Source of the DNA: Negadavirga shengliensis
GTDB lineage: Bacteria > Bacteroidota > Bacteroidia > Cytophagales > Cyclobacteriaceae
DNA length: 64,000 nt
Assembly: GCF_042652345.1 (NCBI RefSeq)
Contig: NZ_JBHSJJ010000015.1
Span: forward strand, 1-64,000
Direction: 5' to 3'
Part shown: positions 20,001 to 28,392 of the stretch, in pieces
Layout: every line of letters begins with the position of its first letter
Position numbering within the stretch: the first letter of the stretch is position 1
The notes under the pieces: generated by a model
What the model was told of the DNA's origin: nothing
Seen by the model: the letters and a program-made list of their open reading frames with translations, nothing else
The model's database searches: none
Made by a program: the position numbers and the translations under genes

Positions 20001-21366
20001 CAAAAAGCAGAAGGATGTTCTGGACAAGATGAAGCCCAAATTTATCGAACAGGCTGCTACCAAAGGCCATGATAAGAGCAAGTTGGAAAAGATCTGGAAA
20101 GACTGGGAGGCTTTTGCTTCTTATGCTTTCAACAAATCCCACTCCACCTGCTACGCCTGGATAGCTTATCAGACCGCTTACCTCAAAGCCCATTATCCTG
20201 CGGAGTACATGGCCTCGGTGCTGAGCAACAACATGAACGACATCACCCAAGTGACTTTTTTCATGGAAGAGTGCAAACGCATGGGCATTCAGGTATTGGG
20301 GCCGGATGTGAACGAATCAAAGAGCGGCTTTACAGTCAATATGGAGGGCCAGATCCGGTTTGGGTTGGCGGCTATCAAGGGGGCAGGCAATGCCGCCGTA
20401 CAGGCCATCATAGAAGAAAGGGAAAAATCCGGGGTGTATAAAAACATTTTTGATTTTGTCAAAAGGGTAAACCTGCGCACGGTGAACAAAAAAACGTTGG
20501 AGGTACTTGCTATGGCCGGAGGATTTGATTGTTTCCCGGAGCACCACCGGAGACAGTACCTCGAAGCTCCGGAGGAGGATCTTCCTTTACTGGAGAAAGC
20601 CGTTAAATATGCCCAGAAAGTCATCCAGGAAGAGGAAAGCTCGCAGGTCTCTCTTTTTGGAGGAAGCAATGGCATGGAAATCCCCCTGCCCACCATACCC
20701 AAAATGGAGCCGTTCAGCCAGTTACAGCAACTCAACATCGAAAGGGAAGTAGTGGGGCTGTATATCTCCGGCCACCCTCTGGACCAGTTCAAAATAGAAA
20801 TAAATGCCTTCACCAATACGGACTTGCCAGAACTCGCCAACCTGGAGACATTGAAAAACAAAGGGGAAATCAAGCTGGCCGGTGCCGTCACTTCCTTTGC
20901 TCATAGGACCACCAAAAACGGCAAGCCGTTTGGCACCCTTACCCTGGAGGACTATCATGGGGGGCATACTTTTTTCCTTTTTGGGGATGATTATGTGCGC
21001 TTCAAGGAGTATTTTATGACCGGATGGTTTTTGTATATCTCAGGCAGTGTACATCCCAGTAAGTTCAGACCCGGAGAATTCGAATTCAAGATCAACAACA
21101 TCACCCTGCTCAACGAAATCAGGGCAAAAATGATCAAGGGGCTAAGGGTACATATCGACTTGGATGATCTCACCCTGGACCTGATGGAAAAGCTGGAAGC
21201 CATTACGGAAAAGTATAAAGGAGAGGCCAAACTGTACATCAATGTCATCGACAACAAGGAGAACATCACCCTGGACCTGATGTCCAAAAAGTATCACGTA
21301 GACCCTTCCAATGATATGATCAAAGCTTTGGAAAGCATACCGGAGATTGCCTATAAGATCATTTGA
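17080..21366 (+). CDS. dnaE: DNA polymerase III alpha subunit with N-terminal 3'-5' exonuclease domain
   Basis: The 1428-residue replicative polymerase begins with a DnaQ-like DEDDh exonuclease: DTETTGLP (residues 6-13), VGHNIGFDIN and HDAAYDVDATAKCF. A PHP domain starts at about residue 245 (HLHVHTQFS, His247/249/251). The C-family palm contains GPGRGSAAGS and PDIDIDF (655-661), where the catalytic aspartates lie. A clamp-binding motif QVSLF is at 1189-1193, followed by an OB fold. Most bacterial DnaE proteins lack the first domain and recruit a separate epsilon subunit; here proofreading is fused in cis but outside the PHP domain, unlike PolC. The gene is followed by trxA. Confidence 0.95.
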   Translation: MYIIFDTETTGLPRDYDAPITDLDNWPRLVQLAWQLHDERGNLISNENFIIKPEGFTIPYNAEKVHGISTERALKEGHDLQKVLEIFERDLAKSKYVVGHNIGFDINVTGAEFLRKQLDTQLLERTELDTKDISTEYCAIPGGKGGKFKWPTLTELHRKLFGNGFEDAHDAAYDVDATAKCFFGLIKAGVCPLEEGVTIEEVVYQPPKLDAANFADAKDGQKLAAKEVLKAAHQADISNLEDVPFSHLHVHTQFSILQATSEIPALVNRAKELGMPAIAMTDHGNMMGAFNFVKEAFNRGIKPIVGCEFNICRDRNNKSNKDDGFQTVLLAKNKAGYHNLAKLASYANIQGFYYVPRIDKELLLQYKGDIIATTGGLWGEIPYLILNVGETQAEEAFVWWMDQFGEDFYVELNRHGIPEEEKVNEVLLGFAKKYGVSYFAANNTYYNAKSDAKAHDILLCVKDGELVEKPKKYIGKRGREFRYGFPNEEFYLKSPEEMKKLFADLPGAIHCTQEIVDKIEPFKLAREVLLPKFDIPEEFIDPQDDVDGGKRGENAYLRHLTYVGAAERYGEITSEIKERLDFELETIERTGYPGYFLIVQDFTRAARDMGVSVGPGRGSAAGSAVAYCVGITNVDPIAYDLLFERFLNPDRVSLPDIDIDFDDEGRQKVIDYVIRKYGANQVAQIITYGTMAAKSAIRDTARVLNLPLSEADKLAKLVPDIKLKNLFDLAGDKAKLSAKLKNNSENMDKAFELIRISKGQDDNSKTINQAKVLEGSVRNTGIHACGVIITPDDITNFVPVALAKDSDMVCTQFDNSVVESAGLLKMDFLGLKTLTLIKDAVKIVKERHGVTLDPEKFPIDDTKTYELFQKGETIGIFQYESPGMQKYMRELKPTVFADLIAMNALYRPGPLEYIPSFIKRKHGKEPISYDLEDMKEYLEETYGITVYQEQVMLLSQKLADFTKGEADVLRKAMGKKQKDVLDKMKPKFIEQAATKGHDKSKLEKIWKDWEAFASYAFNKSHSTCYAWIAYQTAYLKAHYPAEYMASVLSNNMNDITQVTFFMEECKRMGIQVLGPDVNESKSGFTVNMEGQIRFGLAAIKGAGNAAVQAIIEEREKSGVYKNIFDFVKRVNLRTVNKKTLEVLAMAGGFDCFPEHHRRQYLEAPEEDLPLLEKAVKYAQKVIQEEESSQVSLFGGSNGMEIPLPTIPKMEPFSQLQQLNIEREVVGLYISGHPLDQFKIEINAFTNTDLPELANLETLKNKGEIKLAGAVTSFAHRTTKNGKPFGTLTLEDYHGGHTFFLFGDDYVRFKEYFMTGWFLYISGSVHPSKFRPGEFEFKINNITLLNEIRAKMIKGLRVHIDLDDLTLDLMEKLEAITEKYKGEAKLYINVIDNKENITLDLMSKKYHVDPSNDMIKALESIPEIAYKII

Positions 21367-21397
21367 TCCATTAAAAAACATAAGGGTCAGGAACTTA

Positions 21398-21429
21398 TTG
21401 GGATCAAATGGAATTAAGTAATATATTTC
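21398..21429 (+). promoter_or_regulatory. Probable trxA promoter
   Basis: TTG (21398-21400) is followed after 21 bases by TATATTTC (21422-21429), which matches the Bacteroidota -7 consensus TAnnTTTG at all but the last base. It lies 27 bases before the trxA ATG. Confidence 0.45.
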
Positions 21430-21455
21430 AATGAAAACAGTTTAATTACAATCCA

Positions 21456-21776
21456 ATGGCAAAAGCAATAGAAATTACAGACGCTAACTTTGATGAAGTG
21501 CTGCAATCGGAGCAACCCATACTAGTAGATTTTTGGGCAGAATGGTGCGGCCCCTGTAAGATGATCGGCCCCTTAGTAGAAGAACTGGCCGGTGAATATG
21601 AAGGAAAAGCAGTGGTAGGTAAATTGGACGTGGATACCAACCCCGACATCACCTCAAAATTCGGTGTGAGGAGTATCCCTACCCTTTTGATATTTAAAGG
21701 AGGACAAGTGGTGGACAAGCAGGTGGGCGCTGTGCCTAAATCCGTGCTGGCCCAGAAACTGGAAGCCCAAATCTAA
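21456..21776 (+). CDS. trxA: Thioredoxin
   Basis: The 106-residue protein has the classic length and active site WCGPC (residues 30-34), preceded by VDFWAEW and followed by the cis-proline region RSIPTLLIFKGG. It reduces disulfides in cytoplasmic proteins using electrons from thioredoxin reductase. It has its own probable promoter and ends at a strong bidirectional terminator, so it is a single-gene transcript even though it follows dnaE. Nothing unusual in the sequence. Confidence 0.98.
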   Translation: MAKAIEITDANFDEVLQSEQPILVDFWAEWCGPCKMIGPLVEELAGEYEGKAVVGKLDVDTNPDITSKFGVRSIPTLLIFKGGQVVDKQVGAVPKSVLAQKLEAQI

Positions 21777-21800
21777 TTCAGATAAACAGGATATATGATA

Positions 21801-21833
21801 AAAAGCCTTTCACTGAGAGGCTTTTTATTTTTT
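21801..21833. terminator. Bidirectional terminator between trxA and the DUF4221 gene
   Basis: AAAAGCCT (21801-21808) pairs with AGGCTTTT (21818-21825), with T runs reading out on both strands. It serves the convergent genes trxA (+) and the DUF4221 lipoprotein gene (-); the stop codon of the latter overlaps the stem. Confidence 0.85.
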
Positions 21834-22997
21834 CACCGGTCGGTAAACATCGTAGACCAAATCGTCTTCATTGTCATACAAAACAGGATCTACCTGTATA
21901 TGTAGCCCTTCTTTTCCTATAAAAAAATTATGGAATAAATTCCTCCCACGGTCCAACACGATCTTCCCTACTTTATGAAAATCATTGTCCAGAAGGATCA
22001 CAGCAGCCCTTTGTTTGTACTGAACATCAGGATCTTTTACTTCATCAAGCGTATTGCCTAATAAAGCAAACCGATAATAGAGTCCATTAAACCTGTCATA
22101 AATAACCTGATAATATCTGGAATTGGTATAATCGTACTCCACAGATTTTTGCCAATCCTGAACAGCCATGCGATCCGAAGACATGGGTTTGATGTCCTCT
22201 ATATACTCGCTTGCAGCGGGATGCGGCACAAAATGCTCCTGGTGATCTGTCTCATATAAATGGTGATCTACGGGAAATGAGTAGATGAATCTTTTTGTGT
22301 CAGGGTTATAGGTGGAATAACACCTGTCAAATTCACCGTTAGCACTCCAATATCCCCTATTATAGACCTCCGGTCGATACATGCTCCTCCTAACTGTACC
22401 ATCTGCAAACCCGGCAATCATCACATGGCTGAACTTGGTGTGGTCTTTCAGCGCTCTTCCCGATATCAAAGTATGCATATAGACCTCGTTGTTTTTAAGA
22501 ACCAATGGCCTATTTACCCCAACATCCAACCCACCGATAAGCGTATCTTGATTCAGTGGATCCGTATAAACTTTCATTTGGTCCAAAATTTCCCCCTTAC
22601 TGTTTAAAAGAAAAACTTTGTTAAGAATGACGTTGGCAACCAATATACTGTCTCTTGAAATTACCTGAAACCCTTTATAACCACTATAGCCACCTACTCC
22701 ATTTGGACCTTCGTTTGAAAACTGTGCTTTATCTACAGGCATTCCAGATGCATAGTCAAAAAACACCAAAGCATTTTGCTCTCTACTATACATACAAAAT
22801 AAATCTGCATCCGGCGCCTGAACATAGGTGACGAAAGTTGAAATTGGCCCTGTAAGTGAGTCTAATACAAAAGTTTTTATTCCTGTATTTTCCAGCACAT
22901 AAGAAACATGGCCATCAGCTTTATTTTTTCCACCGCCCGTGCAGGATGTGCCCCAAGCTAACGCCGACAAAATAAGACTATACTTAAAAATTTGCAT
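21825..22997 (-). CDS. DUF4221-family lipoprotein
   Basis: The chosen ATG at 22997 gives a 390-residue protein with a lipoprotein leader (MQIFKYSLILSALAWGTSC); a longer in-frame start at 23123 would bury this leader behind 42 residues and is unlikely. The remainder is beta-rich, with repeated short strand segments (SRDSILVANVILNKVFLLNSKG and similar), consistent with a six- or seven-bladed propeller as seen in DUF4221/BF3164-like proteins of Bacteroidota. Their function is unknown. It is probably anchored in the envelope facing the periplasm or surface. It is transcribed towards trxA and stands apart from the wecE gene. Confidence 0.8.
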   Translation of the reverse strand: MQIFKYSLILSALAWGTSCTGGGKNKADGHVSYVLENTGIKTFVLDSLTGPISTFVTYVQAPDADLFCMYSREQNALVFFDYASGMPVDKAQFSNEGPNGVGGYSGYKGFQVISRDSILVANVILNKVFLLNSKGEILDQMKVYTDPLNQDTLIGGLDVGVNRPLVLKNNEVYMHTLISGRALKDHTKFSHVMIAGFADGTVRRSMYRPEVYNRGYWSANGEFDRCYSTYNPDTKRFIYSFPVDHHLYETDHQEHFVPHPAASEYIEDIKPMSSDRMAVQDWQKSVEYDYTNSRYYQVIYDRFNGLYYRFALLGNTLDEVKDPDVQYKQRAAVILLDNDFHKVGKIVLDRGRNLFHNFFIGKEGLHIQVDPVLYDNEDDLVYDVYRPVKK

Positions 22998-23225
22998 ACC
23001 TATTTCTCTAAGCAAAACATCCTCCATTCCTGCTAACTGCGACCCTCTGTGGTCAATGAAGGTAAAATTGCGTGGATAACAAACAAGACCAATATAATTC
23101 CTTGAAAAAACATTTGCAAACATCTGATCCTTAAACGAATAAAAATCGACCCGAGGAGGGGTTATTAAAGCGGAAAGGACGACTCCAAATCCATGAATGT
23201 AATGCCTGGCATAGAGGATTCCTTC

Positions 23226-24353
23226 TTAATCCTTCAGCATTTCCTTCAAACTATCCGTATCCAGTCCATAGTAAAACGGCAACCGCAATAAACTTTGGCT
23301 ATATTTTTCTGCTTCCAGAAGCTTCCGCCCATCATGTAACGCGCTATAAAACGGGCTCCTGTGAAGACACTGATAATGAAAAACCGCCAAAACGCCTTTT
23401 TGCCCCAATCGGGAAATTATGAGATCCCTATCCTTCTGGTCCGTGCAGACCAGATAGTACATATGGAAATTATGCTGTGAAAACAGGGGGATATGGGGAA
23501 CCTCCCCATCAAACTGCGGCCATATGCTACCAAGGTTTTTATCATACCATTCCCAAATCCGCTTTCTCTCCGATTGGATGTCATCCAGGTGCTGCAGCTG
23601 CGCCCAAAGACAGGCGGCGGTGATTTCGGAGGGGGCATAGGCGCTTCCTAAGCTCACCCAGTCATAACGCTCCACCTCCCCTCTCAAAAAGGCAGACCGG
23701 TTCGTGCCCCTTTCCCATATCTCCGTGGCGCTTTCTAAAAAACGGCTGTCGTTGACCACCAGCATCCCACCTTCCCCTGAGCTGATGTTTTTGGTCTCAT
23801 GGAAAGAAAAAGCAGCGAAATGGCCAAATGTACCGAGGGCCTGCTTCTCACCTTCTCCATTTATATAAAAAGCATCCAACGCGGCCGCAGCATCCTCCAC
23901 TACAAAAAGCCCGTGCCGGCCGGCGAGTCCCATCACCTGTTGCATGTCACATGCTATCCCGCCATAATGGACCAGCACAATCGCCTTGGTTCTGGCCGTA
24001 ATGAGACTTTCAAGATCTTCGATGCTCACACCCGGATAGTCCGGCCTGCTGTCAGCAAATACGATCCTTGCCCCTCTTAACGCAAAGGCATTTGCAGTGC
24101 TTACGAAAGTATAAGAAGGCACGATCACCTCATCACCGGGCCGGATGTCCATCAGCAAGGCAGTCATTTCCAAAGCCTGCGTACAGGAATTGGTTAAAAA
24201 CGTCTTATAAAATCCGTAACGCTGCTCAAAAAAATGTTGGCACAGCCCGGTATATTTCCCATTGGCGGAAAGTTTTCCCTGTGCCAGCGCATCATGGATA
24301 AACTTGGTCTCTTTACCTGTAAAATAGGGCTTGTTGAAGGGAATTTTATACAT
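23226..24353 (-). CDS. wecE: dTDP-4-amino-4,6-dideoxygalactose transaminase (WecE/RffA type)
   Basis: This 375-residue PLP enzyme of the DegT/DnrJ/EryC1 family matches the WecE subgroup over its whole length: IPFNKPYFTG at the start, RPGDEVIVPSYTFVSTANAF, and the PLP-lysine motif SFHETKNISSGEGG with Lys188. WecE converts dTDP-4-keto-6-deoxyglucose to dTDP-4-amino-4,6-dideoxygalactose (Fuc4N) with glutamate as donor. No nucleotide-sugar or glycosyltransferase genes are nearby, so the polysaccharide it serves is encoded elsewhere. It lies 11 bases downstream of the DUF502 gene and is probably co-transcribed with it. Confidence 0.92.
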   Translation of the reverse strand: MYKIPFNKPYFTGKETKFIHDALAQGKLSANGKYTGLCQHFFEQRYGFYKTFLTNSCTQALEMTALLMDIRPGDEVIVPSYTFVSTANAFALRGARIVFADSRPDYPGVSIEDLESLITARTKAIVLVHYGGIACDMQQVMGLAGRHGLFVVEDAAAALDAFYINGEGEKQALGTFGHFAAFSFHETKNISSGEGGMLVVNDSRFLESATEIWERGTNRSAFLRGEVERYDWVSLGSAYAPSEITAACLWAQLQHLDDIQSERKRIWEWYDKNLGSIWPQFDGEVPHIPLFSQHNFHMYYLVCTDQKDRDLIISRLGQKGVLAVFHYQCLHRSPFYSALHDGRKLLEAEKYSQSLLRLPFYYGLDTDSLKEMLKD

Positions 24354-24364
24354 AGGGCGGCTGA

Positions 24365-24985
24365 CTATAGCAGGGGCTCACTTTTACTAAAGTCCTCTAA
24401 TGTCAGCTTATCATCGGGGTTACTGTAATAATTCAACTGGGAAACCCCTCCGGAAACAATGAACTTCATCACCTCGGTACTGTTTACATTTTTAAGCCGT
24501 CGAACATTGGCCTTGGGTACCAAGCACAAATTCCCGCTGAAATTATAAGAATGCGGAAAATAAACAGAAACCAAACCCTCTTCCCCCAATACTGACAGGT
24601 CATCCTGAGTCATAAAGCCGAGCCGGAATGTATTTTCGGACAGCTTAACGATAATAGGATGGTTGAATTTCTTCTTATCCCCGACAAAAGCAGACATCAG
24701 ATCTTTGATACTGGTATAAAGAATATTGACGAGGGGTATCTTGAAGACGATTTTCTCAAATTCATCGAAAATGGATTTTGTGATGAATATGCTGGTCAGA
24801 TAACCTACCAGGGTAACGATAAAAAACATGATCAATATGCCCAATCCAGGCACGTTTATTGGAATGATATTGTCCAAAAACTGGACCGCTAACAGGATGA
24901 TGTAAGCCGTTAAAAAAACAGGGACTACAAAAAGAAGTCCTCTCAGAAAGTACCCTATAATTCTCTTGGAAGTAAAGCTTGACAT
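24365..24985 (-). CDS. DUF502-family inner-membrane protein
   Basis: The 206-residue protein has two hydrophobic spans (about residues 10-32 and 47-68), then a conserved cytoplasmic or periplasmic part with IVFKIPLVNILYTSIKDLMSAFVG, which is the signature region of the DUF502 family. Function of the family is unknown. A recognisable PDZ or enzyme motif is absent. It is the first gene of a probable two-gene transcript with wecE. It is separated from the nqr operon by the terminator at 25033-25068. Confidence 0.88.
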   Translation of the reverse strand: MSSFTSKRIIGYFLRGLLFVVPVFLTAYIILLAVQFLDNIIPINVPGLGILIMFFIVTLVGYLTSIFITKSIFDEFEKIVFKIPLVNILYTSIKDLMSAFVGDKKKFNHPIIVKLSENTFRLGFMTQDDLSVLGEEGLVSVYFPHSYNFSGNLCLVPKANVRRLKNVNSTEVMKFIVSGGVSQLNYYSNPDDKLTLEDFSKSEPLL

Positions 24986-25032
24986 AGAACAACAGATTTA
25001 TCCTTTACATTTCACAATAAAAATTATACCAA

Positions 25033-25068
25033 AAAAGCCCTGTTCATCTATGGAAGAACAGGGCTTTT
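25033..25068 (-). terminator. Terminator of the nqr operon
   Basis: A 13-bp perfect stem (AAAAGCCCTGTTC at 25033-25045, complement at 25056-25068) with a 10-base loop and T runs on the minus strand lies 24 bases after the nqrE stop. It shows that the operon ends here without nqrF. Confidence 0.92.
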
Positions 25069-25092
25069 ACATGATTTAACATAAATTATAGA

Positions 25093-25704
25093 TTAGAGGT
25101 CTATTCCCATGAAGGACATAAACGCTATGCCCATAAGTCCTGTAATCAACATGGTGATTCCCAATCCTTTGAGACCATTGGGCACATTGGAATATTTGAG
25201 CTTCTCCCTGATCGCCGCCAAGGCCACAATGGCCAGGAAAAAGCCGGTTCCCGAGCCAAAACCATACACCGCTGCTTCTGCCAAAGTATAGTCCCTCTGA
25301 GCCATAAATAGAGAGCCGCCCAAAATGGCGCAGTTCACCGCGATAAGAGGTAGGAAAATCCCCAAAGCACCATAAAGCGCGGGAGCATACTTCTCCACAA
25401 TCATTTCCACCAATTGTACCATGGCAGCGATGATGGCGATAAACATGATAAAGCGCAGGAAGCTCAAATCTATGGCTGCGAAGTTCTCACCAAGGAAGCC
25501 CAGCGCACCCTCTTTAAGTACAAATTCATTTAACAGCCAGTTCAACGGTACCGTGATGGACAGCACGAAGATAACGGCCGCACCAAGTCCCAAGGCAGTG
25601 CTTACTTTTTTGGATACGGCCAAAAACGAACACATACCCAAAAAATAAGCAAATACCATATTATCTATGAAAATAGATCTGATTGCGAGATTGAATAATT
25701 CCAT
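25093..25704 (-). CDS. nqrE: Na+-translocating NADH:quinone reductase subunit E
   Basis: This 203-residue integral membrane protein has six hydrophobic spans and begins MELFNLAIRSIFIDNMVFAY, typical of NqrE. NqrE and NqrD are inverted homologues that hold an iron-sulfur centre between them in the membrane and form part of the Na+ path; cysteines in the segments GMCSFLAV and NCAILGG are the likely ligands. It is the last gene of the operon, 16 bases after nqrD, and is followed by a strong terminator. Family length is normal. Confidence 0.97.
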   Translation of the reverse strand: MELFNLAIRSIFIDNMVFAYFLGMCSFLAVSKKVSTALGLGAAVIFVLSITVPLNWLLNEFVLKEGALGFLGENFAAIDLSFLRFIMFIAIIAAMVQLVEMIVEKYAPALYGALGIFLPLIAVNCAILGGSLFMAQRDYTLAEAAVYGFGSGTGFFLAIVALAAIREKLKYSNVPNGLKGLGITMLITGLMGIAFMSFMGIDL

Positions 25705-25720
25705 TTCTTAAGTTGGTTTA

Positions 25721-26404
25721 TTAATGTTCAACATAACCTGTTTTGGTCCGCTGTACCCATATCAGTAAACCCAATATAAGGAATGCGCCTACCGGGGTAA
25801 CCATCAGTCCGTTGGTAGCCAAATTGAAATCCTCCCCGAAAATCCCTGAAACGGTATCGAAGACAGGAATTCCGAAAAGGGATCCGGAACCCCAAAGTTC
25901 TCTGAAGAAAGCCACGGTAAGGATGATCCAGGAGTAGCCCAAAGCACTGCCGAAACCGTCCAACACGGAATCATAGGGCCTATTACCCAGGGCATAAGCC
26001 TCCAGCCTCCCCATCACGATACAGTTGGTGATGATCAGGCCCACAAACACGGACAGTTCTTTGTACATGTCGTAGGCAAAAGCCTTCAGTACCTCATTCA
26101 CCAAGGTAACGAGCGAGGCAATCACCGCCAACTGCACGATGATCCTTACCCGGGTAGGTATCTTATTTCTCAGCAATGAAATGGTGAGGTTGGCCATCAC
26201 CATCACGAATATCACAGAAAGCGCCATTACCAGAGTAGGCTGCATCTGCGTGGTCACCGCCAATGCGGAACAGATTCCCAATACCTGGATGGTAATGGGG
26301 TTGTCATCCACTAAAGGGTCGGTGATAAGTTTTTTTCTTCTTTTCGACAGAAGGGCTTCTGCTTCCTTTTTTATTTCTGTCTTTTCCGCTGTTTCTGTAC
26401 TCAT
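25721..26404 (-). CDS. nqrD: Na+-translocating NADH:quinone reductase subunit D
   Basis: The 227-residue protein has a charged N-terminal extension (about residues 1-30) and then six membrane spans. LGICSALAVTTQMQPTLVMA and TNCIVMGRLEAYAL are characteristic, with Cys residues at the two half-sites proposed to bind the shared membrane iron-sulfur cluster with NqrE. It participates in electron transfer from NqrF to the flavins. The gene follows nqrC by 29 bases. Nothing looks truncated. Confidence 0.97.
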   Translation of the reverse strand: MSTETAEKTEIKKEAEALLSKRRKKLITDPLVDDNPITIQVLGICSALAVTTQMQPTLVMALSVIFVMVMANLTISLLRNKIPTRVRIIVQLAVIASLVTLVNEVLKAFAYDMYKELSVFVGLIITNCIVMGRLEAYALGNRPYDSVLDGFGSALGYSWIILTVAFFRELWGSGSLFGIPVFDTVSGIFGEDFNLATNGLMVTPVGAFLILGLLIWVQRTKTGYVEH

Positions 26405-26433
26405 GGTATATTATTGTATTGAAACGTTCAAAA

Positions 26434-27198
26434 TCAATTCATCGCCACAGGAGCGCCTTCTTTCTTCTTCTCCATGTAGGCTTTATAATGTCCGAGGTAA
26501 TTTCTCAGCATTTTGTTTACGCCATCGGCAGTGATGGTGGCACCTGACAAGCCGTCCACTTTGTGCGGGTCATCCGAATAGTCCCTTCCTTCTCCTTTTT
26601 GCATTTCAACTGAGGTAAGGTTTCCATCCTCATCAAAGATGGATTTTCCTTTAAATCTGCTTTGGACTTCCCCGGAAGTGATTCTGGCACCTAAGCCCGG
26701 TGTTTCACCAGCGTGGGAGAAGGTAATCCCTTCAATGGTAACCAAATCTGTTTGTAATGCCAGATATCCCCATATGTTATCCCAAAGACCGCTTCCATAT
26801 ACGGGGAAAATATAGGCGATCTCCTGATCTTCAGCACCTTCTTCGTGGTAAATGAATACCGGATAAAGTCTATCGTCAGGGGCTCTCTTATAATTTTTAC
26901 TCACATCCACCGTCTCCGCGGTTACCTGTTCACCGTCTTTTTCAGTGATTTCTTCGCCATTGATGTCCACGACCTTGGAAGAAATTCTGCTTTCATAATA
27001 GGCATCAATCTCATCGGCCTTCATTTTGGAGAGCTGCTCGGAGGAAATCACGGCACCCAGGATCTGCTTTTTGGTATCCAGGGCTTCTGCCTTTTTTTGG
27101 ATTGGCTTCAATACTTCAGACGTACCTGAAAGCAATAAGCCGAGGATCACGGTAAGAATTACCGAAAATGTGATGATATAAGCATTAGACTGTTGCAC
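26434..27198 (-). CDS. nqrC: Na+-translocating NADH:quinone reductase subunit C
   Basis: The 254-residue subunit has one N-terminal membrane span and a periplasmic FMN-binding domain. The motif DGLSGATITADGV supplies Thr221, the residue to which FMN is joined through a phosphoester bond by the flavin transferase ApbE. The first codon is GTG at 27198; no ATG lies in frame near it, and the membrane helix begins at once, which supports GTG. The coding region overlaps nqrB by 14 bases, suggesting translational coupling. Confidence 0.96.
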   Translation of the reverse strand: MQQSNAYIITFSVILTVILGLLLSGTSEVLKPIQKKAEALDTKKQILGAVISSEQLSKMKADEIDAYYESRISSKVVDINGEEITEKDGEQVTAETVDVSKNYKRAPDDRLYPVFIYHEEGAEDQEIAYIFPVYGSGLWDNIWGYLALQTDLVTIEGITFSHAGETPGLGARITSGEVQSRFKGKSIFDEDGNLTSVEMQKGEGRDYSDDPHKVDGLSGATITADGVNKMLRNYLGHYKAYMEKKKEGAPVAMN

Positions 27199-28387
27199 GT
27201 TGTAACCTCCTTTTCTTGTTTGCTTTTACTACATAATGATCAATCAGCGGGGCAAATACGTTCATAAACAATACTGCCAACATGATTCCCTCGGGGTAAG
27301 CCGGGTTAGTGACCCTGATGATTATGGTCAATACACCAATCAGAAGTCCATAAATCCATTTCCCGGATTCCGTCTGCGCCGCAGAAACAGGATCAGTAGC
27401 CATAAATACGATGCCAAAAGCAATCCCTCCCATGACGAGATGGTAATGGGCGGGCATGGCCATGAATTCATTCACCGCCAGCAGCTGCATCACCAAGGCC
27501 ATGAGGTAAGCACCCCCAAAGGCGCTTAGCATGATCTTCCAACTGCCTACTCTTGTGAACAGCAGGATAGCCGCGCCGATAAGCACCATAAGTGTAGATG
27601 TTTCTCCTATCGATCCCGGTATGAATCCAAAAAACATATTGGCAAAGCTGAACATGTTGTCCATTACCGATGCGTTATGACCTGCAAGATTGGATACCAC
27701 ATCCACGCCTTCCTGGCCGGACTGGTAAGCCACCGCCAAGGCCGTGGCACCGGAAAACCCATCCACTGGCGCCTTGTCACCTATATAAGTCCAAACCTGA
27801 TCTCCCGATATTTGGGCAGGATAGGCAAAATAAAGGAATGCCCTGGCAGTCATGGCGACATTAAGGATATTCATCCCGGTACCACCAAATACTTCTTTGG
27901 CTATCACCACAGCAAAGACCGTTGCCAAGGCCACTTGCCACAGTGGCAAAGTAGCAGGAACCACCAACGGAATCAGCATACCCGTAACCAGGAAACCCTC
28001 ATTGATGGGATGTTTTCTTACCACGGCAAATATAGCCTCCACCAAACCTCCCGAAGCATACGAAACGATGACTATGGGCAGCACCAGTTCCAGCCCCAGC
28101 AAAAACTTATCACCAAAACCGGCTTCTTCTCCCACCGCCAAATAGTGCATGTAACCGGTATTGTATATTCCGAAGAGCAGGCAGGGGATCATGGCTATTA
28201 CAACCGTGATCATCAACCTTTTTAAATCTATCGCATCTTTGATCTGAGCACCCCTTGCTCCGGTAGTATGGTTGGGGGTAAACAGAAATGTCTCTCCCGC
28301 CTCGTACAGATAATAGAGGTTTTCCAATTTGCCTCCCTTTTGAAATAAGGGCTTCTGCTTATCCAACAGATCTCTTAAAAACTTCAT
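27185..28387 (-). CDS. nqrB: Na+-translocating NADH:quinone reductase subunit B
   Basis: This 400-residue membrane subunit has about ten hydrophobic spans. DGFSGATALAVAYQSG carries Thr215, the expected covalent FMN attachment site. NqrB binds riboflavin and ubiquinone or menaquinone and is part of the Na+ channel. The gene starts 5 bases after nqrA and overlaps nqrC. Length and motifs are normal. Confidence 0.97.
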   Translation of the reverse strand: MKFLRDLLDKQKPLFQKGGKLENLYYLYEAGETFLFTPNHTTGARGAQIKDAIDLKRLMITVVIAMIPCLLFGIYNTGYMHYLAVGEEAGFGDKFLLGLELVLPIVIVSYASGGLVEAIFAVVRKHPINEGFLVTGMLIPLVVPATLPLWQVALATVFAVVIAKEVFGGTGMNILNVAMTARAFLYFAYPAQISGDQVWTYIGDKAPVDGFSGATALAVAYQSGQEGVDVVSNLAGHNASVMDNMFSFANMFFGFIPGSIGETSTLMVLIGAAILLFTRVGSWKIMLSAFGGAYLMALVMQLLAVNEFMAMPAHYHLVMGGIAFGIVFMATDPVSAAQTESGKWIYGLLIGVLTIIIRVTNPAYPEGIMLAVLFMNVFAPLIDHYVVKANKKRRLQRATV

Positions 28388-28392
28388 ATTGA

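Noticed and set aside
17256..21287. Many long frames opposite or alongside dnaE
   Set aside because: All lie inside the dnaE coding region, reflect its codon pattern and show no domains.
27677..28225. 182-codon frame on the + strand across nqrB
   Set aside because: Antisense shadow of a conserved membrane protein; His/Gln-rich translation without a domain.
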